From Tannerellaceae bacterium (GTDB taxonomy: Bacteria; Bacteroidota; Bacteroidia; Bacteroidales; Tannerellaceae), in assembly GCA_031255855.1 (NCBI GenBank), contig JAIRRS010000163.1, positions 1 through 64,000 of the forward strand: 64,000 nucleotides of DNA, written 5' to 3'. A program made the position numbers and the translations under genes. Positions 1-8,392 of the stretch are shown piece by piece (position 1 is the first letter of the stretch; each line of letters begins with the position of its first letter). The notes beneath the pieces were generated by a model, which was not told the DNA's origin, did no database searches, and saw only the letters and a program-made list of their open reading frames with translations.

Positions 1-236
1 AGCAATTTGATAATTTGTTAATTTTACCCTTGCATAGCTGCTGTATTTGGAGGCCTGTCTGGAGTTTGTCGAAAAAAAACTACTCTTGCGAAGTTTAGGA
101 TTGATAGTTTGCACACTAAATTATTATATTTTGCGCTTTTTGTGTTTTAATTTAATGATTATGTGTTAAACGTTTATGTATTTACCTGTTCTAAGCAAAG
201 AACAGATTACTAAAGTTTATATACCTATAAAATAAA

Positions 237-752
237 ATGTCTATGGCACGACCAACAACAAAAGAACAATTAATTCAGGCAGCTGAGGAAAACTTCCGGA
301 AACTGTTTGCTCTTATCAATTCCATGACGGAAGAAGAACAGGAAAAAATGTTCTCATTTGAAGACCGAGACAGGAATATACGAGATGTACTCGTGCATCT
401 GTATGAATGGCACCAGCTGTTACTCAACTGGGTAAATACCAATAAATCAGGAAATAAGACTAATTTCCTACCTGATCCGTACAACTGGAAGACATACCCT
501 CAAATGAATATCGGTTTTAGAATGAAGCATCAAAGCACACCTTTAAAAGAGTCGGTTGCCATGTTGCAAAAAAGTCATTCGGATGTTATTGAAATGATTG
601 GTACTTTCTCGAATGAAGAGTTATTCACAAACAAATATTACACTTGGACAGGTACGACAAGTGTGGGGAGTTACTGTGTTTCCGCTACTTCAAGCCATTA
701 TGATTGGGCAATGAAGAAAATCAAGAAGCACAAAAAAGGAATTTGCCCGTAA
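237..752 (+). CDS. ClbS/DfsB family (DUF1706) DinB-like four-helix protein
   Basis: This 171-residue soluble protein resembles the ClbS/DfsB/DUF1706 family of DinB-like four-helix bundles. The sequence shows the usual N-terminal RPTTKEQLI segment, a central DVLVHLYEWHQLLL helix with the family His/Glu pattern, and a late YTWTGTTSVGSY stretch. The best known member, ClbS, protects cells from colibactin, but most relatives are uncharacterised and nothing nearby points to a genotoxin. The ATG at 237 gives MSMARP; the ATG at 243 (MARP) is equally possible. It is monocistronic and convergent with the next gene. Family assignment is fairly sure; the substrate is unknown. Confidence 0.8.
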   Translation: MSMARPTTKEQLIQAAEENFRKLFALINSMTEEEQEKMFSFEDRDRNIRDVLVHLYEWHQLLLNWVNTNKSGNKTNFLPDPYNWKTYPQMNIGFRMKHQSTPLKESVAMLQKSHSDVIEMIGTFSNEELFTNKYYTWTGTTSVGSYCVSATSSHYDWAMKKIKKHKKGICP

Positions 753-774
753 CCGGTATCTATGAGCCATACAT

Positions 775-1134
775 TTATTTCCCGATTAATTTATCCCGGT
801 TATAGCTGACGATACGTTTAATCAAGTCAAAAGGCACCGGCTTATTGTGTGGAAACTGAATTCCCCCTTTGCTTGTATGATACGAGGTCAGTTCGTCTCG
901 AAAATGCTCTATGGTTTCGGGAAAAGGATAAAAACCCAAATGGTTTTTAAATCCGGCAAATTGTACAAGTATCTTCTTTATCTTAAAGGTCGGCATAGCC
1001 CAACTTATACTTTCGGTTGCCTCCGGGGCAACTTCTCTGATTGCTTTACGCACTTCATTCATTGTTGACTGTATTTCCGAAGGAAATTCTGCGATATAAG
1101 CATCTATATTTTCAGGTATACTTTTCTTTTCCAT
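775..1134 (-). CDS. DUF1801 (YdhG-like) domain protein
   Basis: A 119-residue cytoplasmic protein of the DUF1801/YdhG type. The sequence has the family layout: an N-terminal helix (IDAYIAEFPSEIQSTMNEVRKAIREVAPEATESISWAMPTF split across two helices), then a strand with HLGFYP, and a C-terminal SKGGIQFPHNKPVP turn followed by a basic helix. Family members are of unclear function; some were proposed as iron chaperones. It ends 22 bases from the ClbS-like gene on the other strand. No operon partner is visible. Confidence 0.75.
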   Translation of the reverse strand: MEKKSIPENIDAYIAEFPSEIQSTMNEVRKAIREVAPEATESISWAMPTFKIKKILVQFAGFKNHLGFYPFPETIEHFRDELTSYHTSKGGIQFPHNKPVPFDLIKRIVSYNRDKLIGK

Positions 1135-1331
1135 ATATTATACATGTATTAAGCTTTTGATATAAAATATTTCCAATTGAAGGGAAATTGACATTTGCAT
1201 ATCATAAGGAATGTTTCATTAATTTTTAGTAATAATAGCTATTATTTCAACATATACATCAAATTTGCGAATAATTAACTCTTATTAACCGGATTTCCGC
1301 TTTCCCTGTCAGAGTAGGTTTGTGTATTTCA

Positions 1332-1419
1332 ATTCATTGGGATGATGTCCCGGTTTCATTTAGATGATCTTCCGAAATCATTGGGATGTTTTCTCCCATT
1401 CATCCAGATGAATTTTTCA
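1332..1419. repeat. 22-base-period tandem array A (4 units)
   Basis: Four degenerate units start at 1332, 1354, 1376 and 1398, each exactly 22 bases. The shared core is TTCATTGGGATGAT or close variants (TTTAGATGAT in unit 2, TCCAGATGAA in unit 4). Related arrays with the same period lie at 22905-22992 and 49336-49423. The array sits in a non-coding stretch from 1135 to 1436, in which I see no gene. Confidence 0.8.
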
Positions 1420-1436
1420 AGCAAGACCGTTTATAA

Positions 1437-1553
1437 TACTTCCCTATGGAAAGTTTAACAGGGGTAAATCAAAAACAACTCTGGCAGTATGCAAACGGGT
1501 ACAAAAATCCGCGGAAAGAAACTGCGGAAAGAATAAAAAAAGGCCTTGAATGA
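1437..1553 (+). pseudogene. C-terminal remnant of an XRE/HicB-type helix-turn-helix protein
   Basis: The open stretch between TAA at 1434 and TGA at 1551 has an ATG at 1446 and encodes 35 residues. Its middle reads TGVNQKQLWQYANGYKNP, which resembles the DNA-binding end of HicB-like or XRE proteins (the pattern TGIN..LWQYA.G...PR). The rest of the domain and any partner toxin are absent. It lies just past the 3' end of tRNA-Gly on the opposite strand, and its last codons overlap the tRNA terminator. I read it as a leftover from an integrated or eroded element; a functional micro-protein cannot be excluded. Confidence 0.5.
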
Positions 1554-1571
1554 GATTCAAAGCCTTTTTTA
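1535..1571 (-). terminator. Rho-independent terminator of tRNA-Gly
   Basis: An inverted repeat with arms around AAGGC/TTGAAT and GCCTT, flanked by A and T runs, lies 19 bases downstream of the tRNA 3' end on the minus strand. The flanking runs could let it work in both directions. Confidence 0.75.
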
Positions 1572-1589
1572 TAGTTGTTTGCCTGTTTG

Positions 1590-1662
1590 AGCGGTAGGCG
1601 AGGCTCGAACTCGTGACCCTCAGCTTGGGAAGCTGATGCTCTACCAACTGAGCTACTACCGC
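1590..1662 (-). tRNA. tRNA-Gly (anticodon CCC)
   Basis: Read on the minus strand, a complete cloverleaf is visible: acceptor stem GCGGTAG pairs with CTACCGC, D arm GCTC-AGTTGGTA-GAGC, anticodon stem TCAGC/GCTGA with loop TTCCCAA (anticodon CCC, reads GGG), and a T arm with TTCGA. The discriminator base is T, as expected for Gly. CCA is not encoded; the genome continues TCAAA. Confidence 0.95.
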
Positions 1663-1700
1663 AATTTGTTTGCAAAAATAATAAATCTTTCTTTTTTTCA

Positions 1701-1708
1701 TACCTTTG
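1701..1708 (+). promoter_or_regulatory. -7 box TACCTTTG upstream of argB
   Basis: Matches the Bacteroidetes -7 consensus TAnnTTTG and lies 25 bases before the chosen argB ATG. No clear -33 TTTG is seen at the ideal spacing. Confidence 0.6.
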
Positions 1709-1732
1709 GGCAAAAATTATTAGGTGACATAT

Positions 1733-2503
1733 ATGGAAAAACTGACTTTAGTTAAGGTAGGAGGGAAGATTGTGGAGGAAGATGATACGTTAAATCGTTT
1801 GCTTCACGATTTTGCAGCTATTAGCGGATACAAGTTATTGGTACATGGCGGCGGGCGTTCGGCTACTCGATTGGCTTCGCGGCTGGGAATTGAAAGTAAA
1901 ATGGTAAATGGCCGTAGGATTACCGACCTTGAAATGCTGAATGTCGTGACCATGGTATATGGAGGCTTGGTAAACAAAAATATCGTAGCAGGCTTACAGG
2001 CGTTGGATGTTAATGCTTTGGGGCTGACAGGAGCGGATATGAATTTGATATGTTCCGACAAACGTCCTGTGAAAGAAGTGGATTACGGTTATGTGGGAGA
2101 TGTAAAGACAGTGAATGCCGGTTTTCTTGTATCCTATATCAAACAAGGAATTATTCCGGTTTTGGCCCCCTTGACACATGATAAAAAAGGCCGTTTGTTA
2201 AACACCAATGCAGATACCATTGCCGGTGAGACCGCTAAAGCATTGGCTCCCTTTTTTGATGTTACGTTGGTGTATTGTTTTGAAAAGAAAGGAGTTTTAA
2301 AGGATGAAGACGACGACGACAGTGTTATTGCAGAATTGGACGAAACCCTGTTCAAACAATATGCCGGACAAGGTATCATACAGGGCGGGATGATTCCTAA
2401 ACTGGAAAATTCGTTTGAAGCTATCAGAGCCGGTGTAAAAGAAGTAATAATAACCCAAGCCTCGGATATACATCAGGAAGGAGGTACAAGGATAAGATTG
2501 TAA
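1733..2503 (+). CDS. argB: Acetylglutamate (or succinylglutamate) kinase
   Basis: An amino-acid kinase family enzyme of 256 residues that phosphorylates the side-chain carboxylate of an N-acylated glutamate in arginine synthesis. The sequence shows the N-terminal KVGGKI phosphate-binding loop, VHGGGRSATRL near residue 40, GLTGAD near 103, and NTNADTIAGETAKAL, all typical of ArgB. In some Bacteroidetes this enzyme works on N-succinyl rather than N-acetyl glutamate; the sequence alone does not tell me which applies here. An in-frame GTG at 1724 would add three residues, but the ATG at 1733 gives the normal family start MEKLTLVKVGGK. No other arg genes are adjacent. Confidence 0.93.
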   Translation: MEKLTLVKVGGKIVEEDDTLNRLLHDFAAISGYKLLVHGGGRSATRLASRLGIESKMVNGRRITDLEMLNVVTMVYGGLVNKNIVAGLQALDVNALGLTGADMNLICSDKRPVKEVDYGYVGDVKTVNAGFLVSYIKQGIIPVLAPLTHDKKGRLLNTNADTIAGETAKALAPFFDVTLVYCFEKKGVLKDEDDDDSVIAELDETLFKQYAGQGIIQGGMIPKLENSFEAIRAGVKEVIITQASDIHQEGGTRIRL

Positions 2504-2585
2504 GAAACAGTTTTTCTCTGTTAAAAAAACGATCCTTCGTTTTCATTTCTTTAGTTGAAGCGCATGTTATTTTCTTAATATTATT

Positions 2586-2593
2586 TACCTTTG
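2586..2593 (+). promoter_or_regulatory. -7 box TACCTTTG upstream of serS
   Basis: Full match to TAnnTTTG, 27 bases before the serS ATG, which places the likely transcript start about 20 bases before the gene. Confidence 0.65.
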
Positions 2594-2620
2594 CGTCCTC
2601 AAATAAAAACATAGATTGAT

Positions 2621-3892
2621 ATGTTGACGCTCAAAGTAATTACGGAAAATCAGGATGAAGTAATCCGCAGATTGACCAAAAAACATTTCGATGCAACAGG
2701 AATAATCGACCGGATTATTGAATTAGACAAAAAACGTAGAGAATCCCAACAACAATTAGACGCCAACCTGGCTGAAGTGAATCGCCTATCGAAAACGATT
2801 GGGCAGTTGATGAAAGAAGGCAAAAAAGAAGAAGCCGAAGCCGCCCGTTCGCGAGTGACAGAGATGAAAGAAGGGAATAAGACCCTTGAAGAAATCAAGA
2901 ATACGTCTGAAAAAGAGATACACGATCTATTGGTGTTGATACCTAATTTACCGGACGACTCTGTTCCGGAAGGGAAAGGCGCTGAAGACAATATCGTTGT
3001 GAAAGAAGGAGGAACAATTCCCAATCTCGACGATAACGCATTGCCGCATTGGGATTTGGCGAAAAAATACGATTTAATTGATTTTGAATTGGGAGTAAAG
3101 ATAACCGGCGCAGGCTTTCCGGTATATAAAGGATATGGTTGTCGCTTGCAACGCGCGCTTATCAATTTCTTCCTTGAAAATGCCCGCGAAGCGGGTTATC
3201 TGGAAATACAACCCCCTTATGTGGTTAATGCCGATTCCGGGTACGGAACCGGTCAACTTCCGGACAAAGAAGGACAGATGTATCATGTTACACAAGATGA
3301 TTTGTATATGATTCCTACGGCCGAAGTGCCGGTGACAAATATTTATCGCGATGTCATCTTGAACGAATCAGACCTGCCCGTTATGAATACCGCCTATTCG
3401 GCTTGTTTCCGGCGTGAAGCCGGCTCGTATGGAAAAGACGTGCGTGGGCTTAACCGTTTGCATCAGTTTGATAAAGTGGAAATTGTACGTATAGACAAAC
3501 CGGAACACTCCTACCAGTCGTTACAGGAAATGACAGACTATGTGCAATCACTGGTAGAGAAATTGGAATTGCCTTGGCGTATCCTTCGTTTATGTGGAGG
3601 GGATATGAGTTTTACTTCTGCCCTTACATTTGATTTCGAAGTATATTCTGCCGCTCAGAAACGCTGGTTGGAAGTTAGTTCGGTGTCTAATTTCGAGAGT
3701 TATCAGGCCAATCGTTTGAAATGTCGTTTTCGTGATGAAAACAAGAAAATGCAACTATGCCATACACTGAACGGAAGCGCGTTGGCTTTGCCGCGTATCG
3801 TGGCTGCGCTTTTAGAAAATAACCAAACCCCGGAAGGAATCCGAATACCCAAAGCCTTGGTTCCATATACCGGATTTAATATAATAAAATAA
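2621..3892 (+). CDS. serS: Seryl-tRNA synthetase
   Basis: A class II aminoacyl-tRNA synthetase of 423 residues, the usual length for bacterial SerRS, which charges tRNA-Ser. Residues 1 to about 110 form the long antiparallel coiled-coil tRNA-binding arm (rich in K/E heptads). The catalytic domain follows, with motif 2 around FRREAGSYGKDVRGLNR.HQF near residues 265-285 and motif 3 around LNGSALALPRIVAALLE near 383. Its TAA overlaps the next ATG by one base (TAATG), so the downstream lipoprotein is probably translationally coupled. Confidence 0.97.
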   Translation: MLTLKVITENQDEVIRRLTKKHFDATGIIDRIIELDKKRRESQQQLDANLAEVNRLSKTIGQLMKEGKKEEAEAARSRVTEMKEGNKTLEEIKNTSEKEIHDLLVLIPNLPDDSVPEGKGAEDNIVVKEGGTIPNLDDNALPHWDLAKKYDLIDFELGVKITGAGFPVYKGYGCRLQRALINFFLENAREAGYLEIQPPYVVNADSGYGTGQLPDKEGQMYHVTQDDLYMIPTAEVPVTNIYRDVILNESDLPVMNTAYSACFRREAGSYGKDVRGLNRLHQFDKVEIVRIDKPEHSYQSLQEMTDYVQSLVEKLELPWRILRLCGGDMSFTSALTFDFEVYSAAQKRWLEVSSVSNFESYQANRLKCRFRDENKKMQLCHTLNGSALALPRIVAALLENNQTPEGIRIPKALVPYTGFNIIK

Positions 3893-5196
3893 TGAATGTG
3901 TTGAAAAACGGTCTTTTTGTAGCCGTAATATTTTTTCTTTTTAGTTGCCGGCCTGATCAGATAGAAGTATCAGGAGATGCTATATCAATACCCATAGCCG
4001 GAAATACGTATGTAACCAGTGGAAAAGGAGATGCGTTTGTTTCAACGGAAGGTATTTCCAGGTGGAGTGGAGGAGAAGCCATTTTATCTTCATGGTTTAA
4101 GCTAAGCAAAACCGGCAAACTACATCTGTTTCTGAAAGCCAAACCCGACGGTGTATCTGAACTGAACATATCCTGTGCGGGACAGAACTTTACGGTTGAA
4201 CTCACAGGAAATGAAGAAACGGTCGTCCCGGTTGGGAAAGTGGATATTCATACCCCCGGCTATGTACGGGTAGATATAAAAGGCATTTCGAAAGAAGGAG
4301 ATCAATTCCCTGTTATTTCTGAACTGATTATCGATGGCGAGGCGGCTCTTCCGCCTGTTTATTATGTGCATGACTTTGAAACCTATTGGGCTTTGCGCGG
4401 CCCTTCCGTACACATGAATTATGCTTTGCCCGAAATGGATGTGGAATATTTTTACAATGAAATAACCGTGCCTGAGGGAGAAGACAAAATCGGTAGTTAT
4501 TTTATGGCGAATGGTTTTGGAGAAGGCTATTGCGGCATACAAGTAAACAACGAAACAGAGAGGCGTGTCCTTTTTTCAGTTTGGAGCCCTTTCAGTACCG
4601 ACATCCCTTCTGACATCCCGGAAGAACAACGCATCAAATTATTGGGCAAAGGCGAAAACGTGCATGTGGGAGAATTTGGGAATGAAGGATCAGGCGGGCA
4701 GAGTTATTTGGTTTACCCTTGGGAAGCCGGTGAAACCTATCGTTTCCTCACCCGTGTATGTCCCGACGGAAAAGGGAATACACAATACTATGCCTGGTTT
4801 CGTGCCCCGGGCGAAGAAGAGCAATGGCAATTGATTGCCGGTTTTTTGCGTCCGCAGACAAATACCTGGTATACCAAAGCACACTCTTTCCTGGAAAACT
4901 TTATTCCTGAGCAAGGATACCTTTCCCGTTCGGTACTTTTTGGAAACCAATGGGTTCGTACGACTAAAGGCGAATGGTATGAACTGATAGAAGGAGTATT
5001 TACTTATGACGCGACAGCAAAAGCGCAGGTTCGACTGGATTATACAGGAGGTGTGGAAGGTGATTGTTTTTATTTGAAAAACGGGGGATTCTTCAATGAA
5101 AATACGGAAATAAACAGTATATTCACCCGTTTGCCTAAAAATAATATGCCTAAAATAGAAACCGATAAATTACCGGTAAATTCAGAGAACCACTAA
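3892..5196 (+). CDS. DUF3472 (with DUF5077-like N-terminus) lipoprotein
   Basis: A 434-residue predicted lipoprotein: the N-terminus has a hydrophobic run ending FFLFSC, with Cys19 as the likely lipidated residue. Residues about 25-150 look like a DUF5077-type beta domain (IPIAGNTYVTSG start), and about 160-390 match DUF3472, with many Trp/Tyr/Gly strands such as WALRGPSVHMNY and AWFRAPGEE. These beta-sandwich proteins of Bacteroidetes are often thought to bind carbohydrate, but no function is established. It shares a TAATG junction with serS, so it likely rides on the serS transcript. Confidence 0.75.
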   Translation: MNVLKNGLFVAVIFFLFSCRPDQIEVSGDAISIPIAGNTYVTSGKGDAFVSTEGISRWSGGEAILSSWFKLSKTGKLHLFLKAKPDGVSELNISCAGQNFTVELTGNEETVVPVGKVDIHTPGYVRVDIKGISKEGDQFPVISELIIDGEAALPPVYYVHDFETYWALRGPSVHMNYALPEMDVEYFYNEITVPEGEDKIGSYFMANGFGEGYCGIQVNNETERRVLFSVWSPFSTDIPSDIPEEQRIKLLGKGENVHVGEFGNEGSGGQSYLVYPWEAGETYRFLTRVCPDGKGNTQYYAWFRAPGEEEQWQLIAGFLRPQTNTWYTKAHSFLENFIPEQGYLSRSVLFGNQWVRTTKGEWYELIEGVFTYDATAKAQVRLDYTGGVEGDCFYLKNGGFFNENTEINSIFTRLPKNNMPKIETDKLPVNSENH

Positions 5197-5265
5197 ATAC
5201 GTGCGCGAATAGCTTATTCATTATTTTCATAACGTTAAAAAGTAACGCATATTAAAAAAATCTGT

Positions 5266-5273
5266 TACTTTAC
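5266..5273 (+). promoter_or_regulatory. Weak -7-like box upstream of paaK
   Basis: TACTTTAC matches five of the six fixed positions of TAnnTTTG, 46 bases before the paaK ATG. A weak call. Confidence 0.35.
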
Positions 5274-5318
5274 ATCCGTTTTTAATTACCAACTATAACA
5301 AACATATTCTTTTTTACC

Positions 5319-6620
5319 ATGATTTGGAACGAGACTATCGAGTGCATGGATCGCGAAGAAATGCGGAAGTTACAAAGTATCCGGTTGAAACGGGTGGTTG
5401 AACATGCTTATCATAACACCCCTTTTTACAGGGGGAAAATGCAGGAAATGGGATTGACTCCCGGCGATGTTGAATCGATTGATGATATTACCAAGCTCCC
5501 TTTTACGGTGAAGCAAGACTTGCGCGACAATTATCCTTTCGGCCTGATGGCTGTTCCTATGTCGGAAATAGTTCGTTTACATGCCTCTTCCGGTACGACC
5601 GGTAAGCCGATTGTCGTGGGATATACCCGGAAAGACCTTTCCATATGGAGCGAAACGGTAGCCCGTTGTTTGTATGCGGCAGGCGTAACGCGCAACGATA
5701 CAGTTCAGGTCTCTTATGGTTATGGATTGTTTACCGGCGGTTTGGGTTTGCATAGCGGGGTAGAGAATATAGGAGGAACCGTTATTCCGATGAGTAGCGG
5801 GAATACGCAGAAACAAATCCAATTGATGCATGATTTTGGAGCCAAAGTGTTGGCATGTACCCCTTCATATGCGTTGTATTTAGGAGAAACGATAAAAGAA
5901 TCCGGCATTCCTCGTGAAGAATTTAAGTTGAAAATCGGTATATTTGGAGCAGAGCCTTGGACGGATAATATGCGTAAGGAAATAGAAGAATCCTTGGGCA
6001 TTAAAGCCTATGACATATATGGTTTAACGGAAGTTATCGGCCCGGGCGTAGGATGTGAATGTGCATGTCAACAAGGTACGCACTTGTGGGAAGACCATTT
6101 CCTCCCGGAAATTATCAATCCGGATACGTTGCAACCGGTCGAACCAGGAGAGCCAGGAGAATTGGTCTTCACTACATTGACGAAAGAAGGTATGCCGATG
6201 ATACGCTACCGTACGCGCGACCTGACATCGCTTCATTATGAAAAATGTGGTTGCGGACGGACAGCCGTACGCATGGATAGAATCTTAGGACGTAGCGACG
6301 ATATGTTGATTATACGCGGAGTGAATGTATTCCCATCGCAGGTTGAATCGGTTATTCTGGAAATGCCTGAATTTGAACCACATTACCTTATCGTTGTAGA
6401 CCGGGTGAACAATACGGATACGTTCCAGATTCAGGTAGAAGTGCGTCCGGAATTCTATTCGGATGAGATGGGTAAGATTCTGGCATTAAAAAAGAAAATC
6501 ACGGCACAAATGCAAAGCGTGATAGGAATACAGCCGGAGATAAAAATCGTGGAACCCCGCAGTATCGAGCGTAGCATGGGGAAAGCCAAGCATGTAATAG
6601 ACAATCGTAAATTAGTATAA
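5319..6620 (+). CDS. paaK: Phenylacetate-CoA ligase
   Basis: An AMP-forming acyl-CoA ligase of 433 residues, normal for PaaK. The ATP-binding P-loop HASSGTTGKPIVVGYT lies near residues 87-102, the YDIYGLTEV motif near 232, and a C-terminal lid domain starts at the GRSDDMLIIRGVNVFPSQ hinge. In anaerobes this enzyme activates aryl acids or works in reverse on aryl-CoA formed by indolepyruvate:ferredoxin oxidoreductase. The ACT protein that follows 19 bases later is its usual partner; iorA/iorB, which often accompany the pair, are not next to it here. Confidence 0.93.
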   Translation: MIWNETIECMDREEMRKLQSIRLKRVVEHAYHNTPFYRGKMQEMGLTPGDVESIDDITKLPFTVKQDLRDNYPFGLMAVPMSEIVRLHASSGTTGKPIVVGYTRKDLSIWSETVARCLYAAGVTRNDTVQVSYGYGLFTGGLGLHSGVENIGGTVIPMSSGNTQKQIQLMHDFGAKVLACTPSYALYLGETIKESGIPREEFKLKIGIFGAEPWTDNMRKEIEESLGIKAYDIYGLTEVIGPGVGCECACQQGTHLWEDHFLPEIINPDTLQPVEPGEPGELVFTTLTKEGMPMIRYRTRDLTSLHYEKCGCGRTAVRMDRILGRSDDMLIIRGVNVFPSQVESVILEMPEFEPHYLIVVDRVNNTDTFQIQVEVRPEFYSDEMGKILALKKKITAQMQSVIGIQPEIKIVEPRSIERSMGKAKHVIDNRKLV

Positions 6621-6639
6621 GCATTTAAAAAGTAAAACT

Positions 6640-7065
6640 ATGCTGATTAAACAATTATCAATTTTTCTTGAAAATAAGAAAGGCCGTTTTACGGAAGTTG
6701 CGAAATTATTAGGAGAGGCCGGTATCAATATGTCTGCCTTTACGGTGTCGGAAAGTTCCGATTTCGGAATTTTGCGTCTGATTGTATCAGATATTGATAA
6801 AGCTATCCAAATACTGAAAGATAAATTGTACGCGGTTAGTGTTACGGATGTGGTCTGTCTCTATTGCCCCAACCAACCCGGTGCATTGGCAAAAGCGATG
6901 GATATTATAACAAATGCCGGTATTTTTATCGAATATATGTACGCTTTTTCGCAGGGAGATTCGGCACATGTTATTATCCGTCCTGACGATGTGGAGAAAT
7001 GCGCGGATGTTTTGAAGGCAAACAAATTGACACTAATAGCCGCCAGTGACTTATATAAGTTATAA
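6640..7065 (+). CDS. Tandem ACT-domain protein
   Basis: A 141-residue protein made of two ACT-type amino-acid-binding modules: residues 1-68 (IKQLSIFLENKKGRFTEV start) and about 70-138 (VVCLYCPNQPGALAKAMDII). ACT modules usually bind amino acids and control a partner enzyme. The 19-base gap after paaK and the recurrent paaK-ACT pairing in anaerobes suggest that it senses aromatic or branched amino acids for that pathway; this is inference. Confidence 0.85.
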   Translation: MLIKQLSIFLENKKGRFTEVAKLLGEAGINMSAFTVSESSDFGILRLIVSDIDKAIQILKDKLYAVSVTDVVCLYCPNQPGALAKAMDIITNAGIFIEYMYAFSQGDSAHVIIRPDDVEKCADVLKANKLTLIAASDLYKL

Positions 7066-7105
7066 TTATTAACGTTTTGTGTTTTATTTATTGGCAAGGA
7101 TACAT

Positions 7106-7113
7106 TAACTTTG
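7106..7113 (+). promoter_or_regulatory. -7 box TAACTTTG upstream of bamD
   Basis: Full TAnnTTTG match. It implies a transcript start near 7120, which rules out the upstream in-frame TTG at 7111 and supports an ATG at 7126 or 7132. Confidence 0.65.
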
Positions 7114-7125
7114 CACGCTAAATAT

Positions 7126-7941
7126 ATGCGAATGAGAAAGGTAATATATCTATGGGTGATGATGATTATCTTGTTTTCTTCATGTGGAGAATATAATAAG
7201 ATATTGAAAAGTACTGATTATGAGTTGAAATATTCTTATGCAAAGAAATATTTCAATGCCAAACAGTATACCAGATCGGCAACATTGTTAGAGGAGTTGG
7301 TTACGATTTTCAAAGGAACGACATACGCCGAGGAATCATTGTATTTGCTGGCGCAAAGTTATTACGGGCAAAAAGATTATCAGACGGCTTCACAATATTT
7401 CAATACATATTATACCACCTATCCTAAAGGTGAATATGTAGAATTGGCACGTTTCTATTCAGGTTACGGATTATATCTGGATTCTCCCGACCCACGTTTA
7501 GACCAGGCGCAAACACATGAGGCTATCAACCAATTGCAATTATATCTTGAATATTATCCGCAATCCGAACATTCTTCCGAAGCGCAGAATATCATGTTCG
7601 AACTACAGGAGAAATTGGCCTATAAAGAGCTGTTGGCCACTCGCTTGTATTATAATTTAGGGACATATGGGGGCAATAATTACTTATCGAGTGTGATTAC
7701 TGCCCAAAACGCGTTGAAAAACTACCCATATTCCAAATACAGGGAAGAGTTCATCTTCCTGATGCTTCAATCGAAATACGAACTGGCTTTGGTAAGTGTC
7801 GACGAAAAGCTGCAAGGACGTTATCGTGATGTAGTAGACGAATATTATAACTACGTAAACGAATACCCCGAAGGAAAATATATAAGGCGGGCGCAACGCT
7901 TCTATGATTATGCCAGTAAGCGAATCACGGATTCTTATTAA
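7126..7941 (+). CDS. bamD: Outer membrane assembly lipoprotein BamD
   Basis: A TPR lipoprotein of about 270 residues that belongs to the BAM complex inserting beta-barrel proteins into the outer membrane. The signal peptide ends in ILFSSCGEYNK (lipobox FSSC). Residues after the Cys form TPR-like helical pairs with YSYAKKYFNAKQYTRSATLLEELV and QKDYQTASQYFNTYYTTYP. The C-terminal RRAQRFYDYASKRI is typical of Bacteroidetes BamD. The start is ATG 7126 or 7132. The next gene, rpoZ, follows after 25 bases, a widely kept order in this phylum. Confidence 0.9.
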   Translation: MRMRKVIYLWVMMIILFSSCGEYNKILKSTDYELKYSYAKKYFNAKQYTRSATLLEELVTIFKGTTYAEESLYLLAQSYYGQKDYQTASQYFNTYYTTYPKGEYVELARFYSGYGLYLDSPDPRLDQAQTHEAINQLQLYLEYYPQSEHSSEAQNIMFELQEKLAYKELLATRLYYNLGTYGGNNYLSSVITAQNALKNYPYSKYREEFIFLMLQSKYELALVSVDEKLQGRYRDVVDEYYNYVNEYPEGKYIRRAQRFYDYASKRITDSY

Positions 7942-7966
7942 CGAATTTAATTAATAATACAAGTAT

Positions 7967-8299
7967 ATGGATTACAGAAAATCAAATGCTCCGACTTCTA
8001 CGGTAACACGTGACATGATGAAGTTGTCTGAAGACACGGGTAATGTTTATGAAACAACAATGATTATTGCCAAGAGGTCCAATCAGATTGCTGTGGAAAT
8101 GAAACACGACCTGGAGAAAAAACTCCAGGAGTTTGCTTCTTACAACGATAATCTGGAAGAAGTATTTGAAAATAGGGAACAAATTGAGATTTCCCGTTAT
8201 TATGAGAAACTCCCGAAATCTACACTTATTGCCGCGCAAGAATACGAAGAAAACAAGGTATACTTCAAAAACCCTGCTAAGGATAAAAGTACATTTTAA
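7967..8299 (+). CDS. rpoZ: RNA polymerase omega subunit (Bacteroidetes type)
   Basis: A 110-residue protein resembling the Bacteroidetes omega/Rpb6-like subunit, which helps assemble RNA polymerase. The N-terminal TSTVTRDMMKLSEDTGNVYE and the IIAKRSNQIAVEMK segment match the omega fold: the first helices, then the conserved A.RA.QI-like helix. The tail is rich in Glu/Tyr/Lys. Its place directly after bamD and before a DUF4293 gene is the standard order in Bacteroidales and supports the call more than motif similarity alone. Confidence 0.82.
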   Translation: MDYRKSNAPTSTVTRDMMKLSEDTGNVYETTMIIAKRSNQIAVEMKHDLEKKLQEFASYNDNLEEVFENREQIEISRYYEKLPKSTLIAAQEYEENKVYFKNPAKDKSTF

Positions 8300-8305
8300 T
8301 TAGTC

Positions 8306-8366
8306 GATGGTTGGCCAGTGACAGTCGACAATTTTGTATTGTCCCGATTGTCGCTGGTCAGCCATC
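8306..8366. repeat. REP-like hairpin between rpoZ and the DUF4293 gene
   Basis: An 18-base arm (8306-8323, starting GATGGTTGG) pairs with 8349-8366 (ending CAGCCATC) with three G-U wobbles. It is followed at once by TCATTTGTTAA. A similar hairpin with the same 11-base trailer sits at 37250-37316. It could act as a terminator or mRNA stabiliser, but there is no T run. Confidence 0.7.
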
Positions 8367-8392
8367 ATTTGTTAACGGTTAACTGAAAAATC

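Noticed and set aside
1..236. A gene fragment at the left edge of the window.
   Set aside because: The stretch is AT-rich, has stops in all frames and shows no recognisable protein or RNA.
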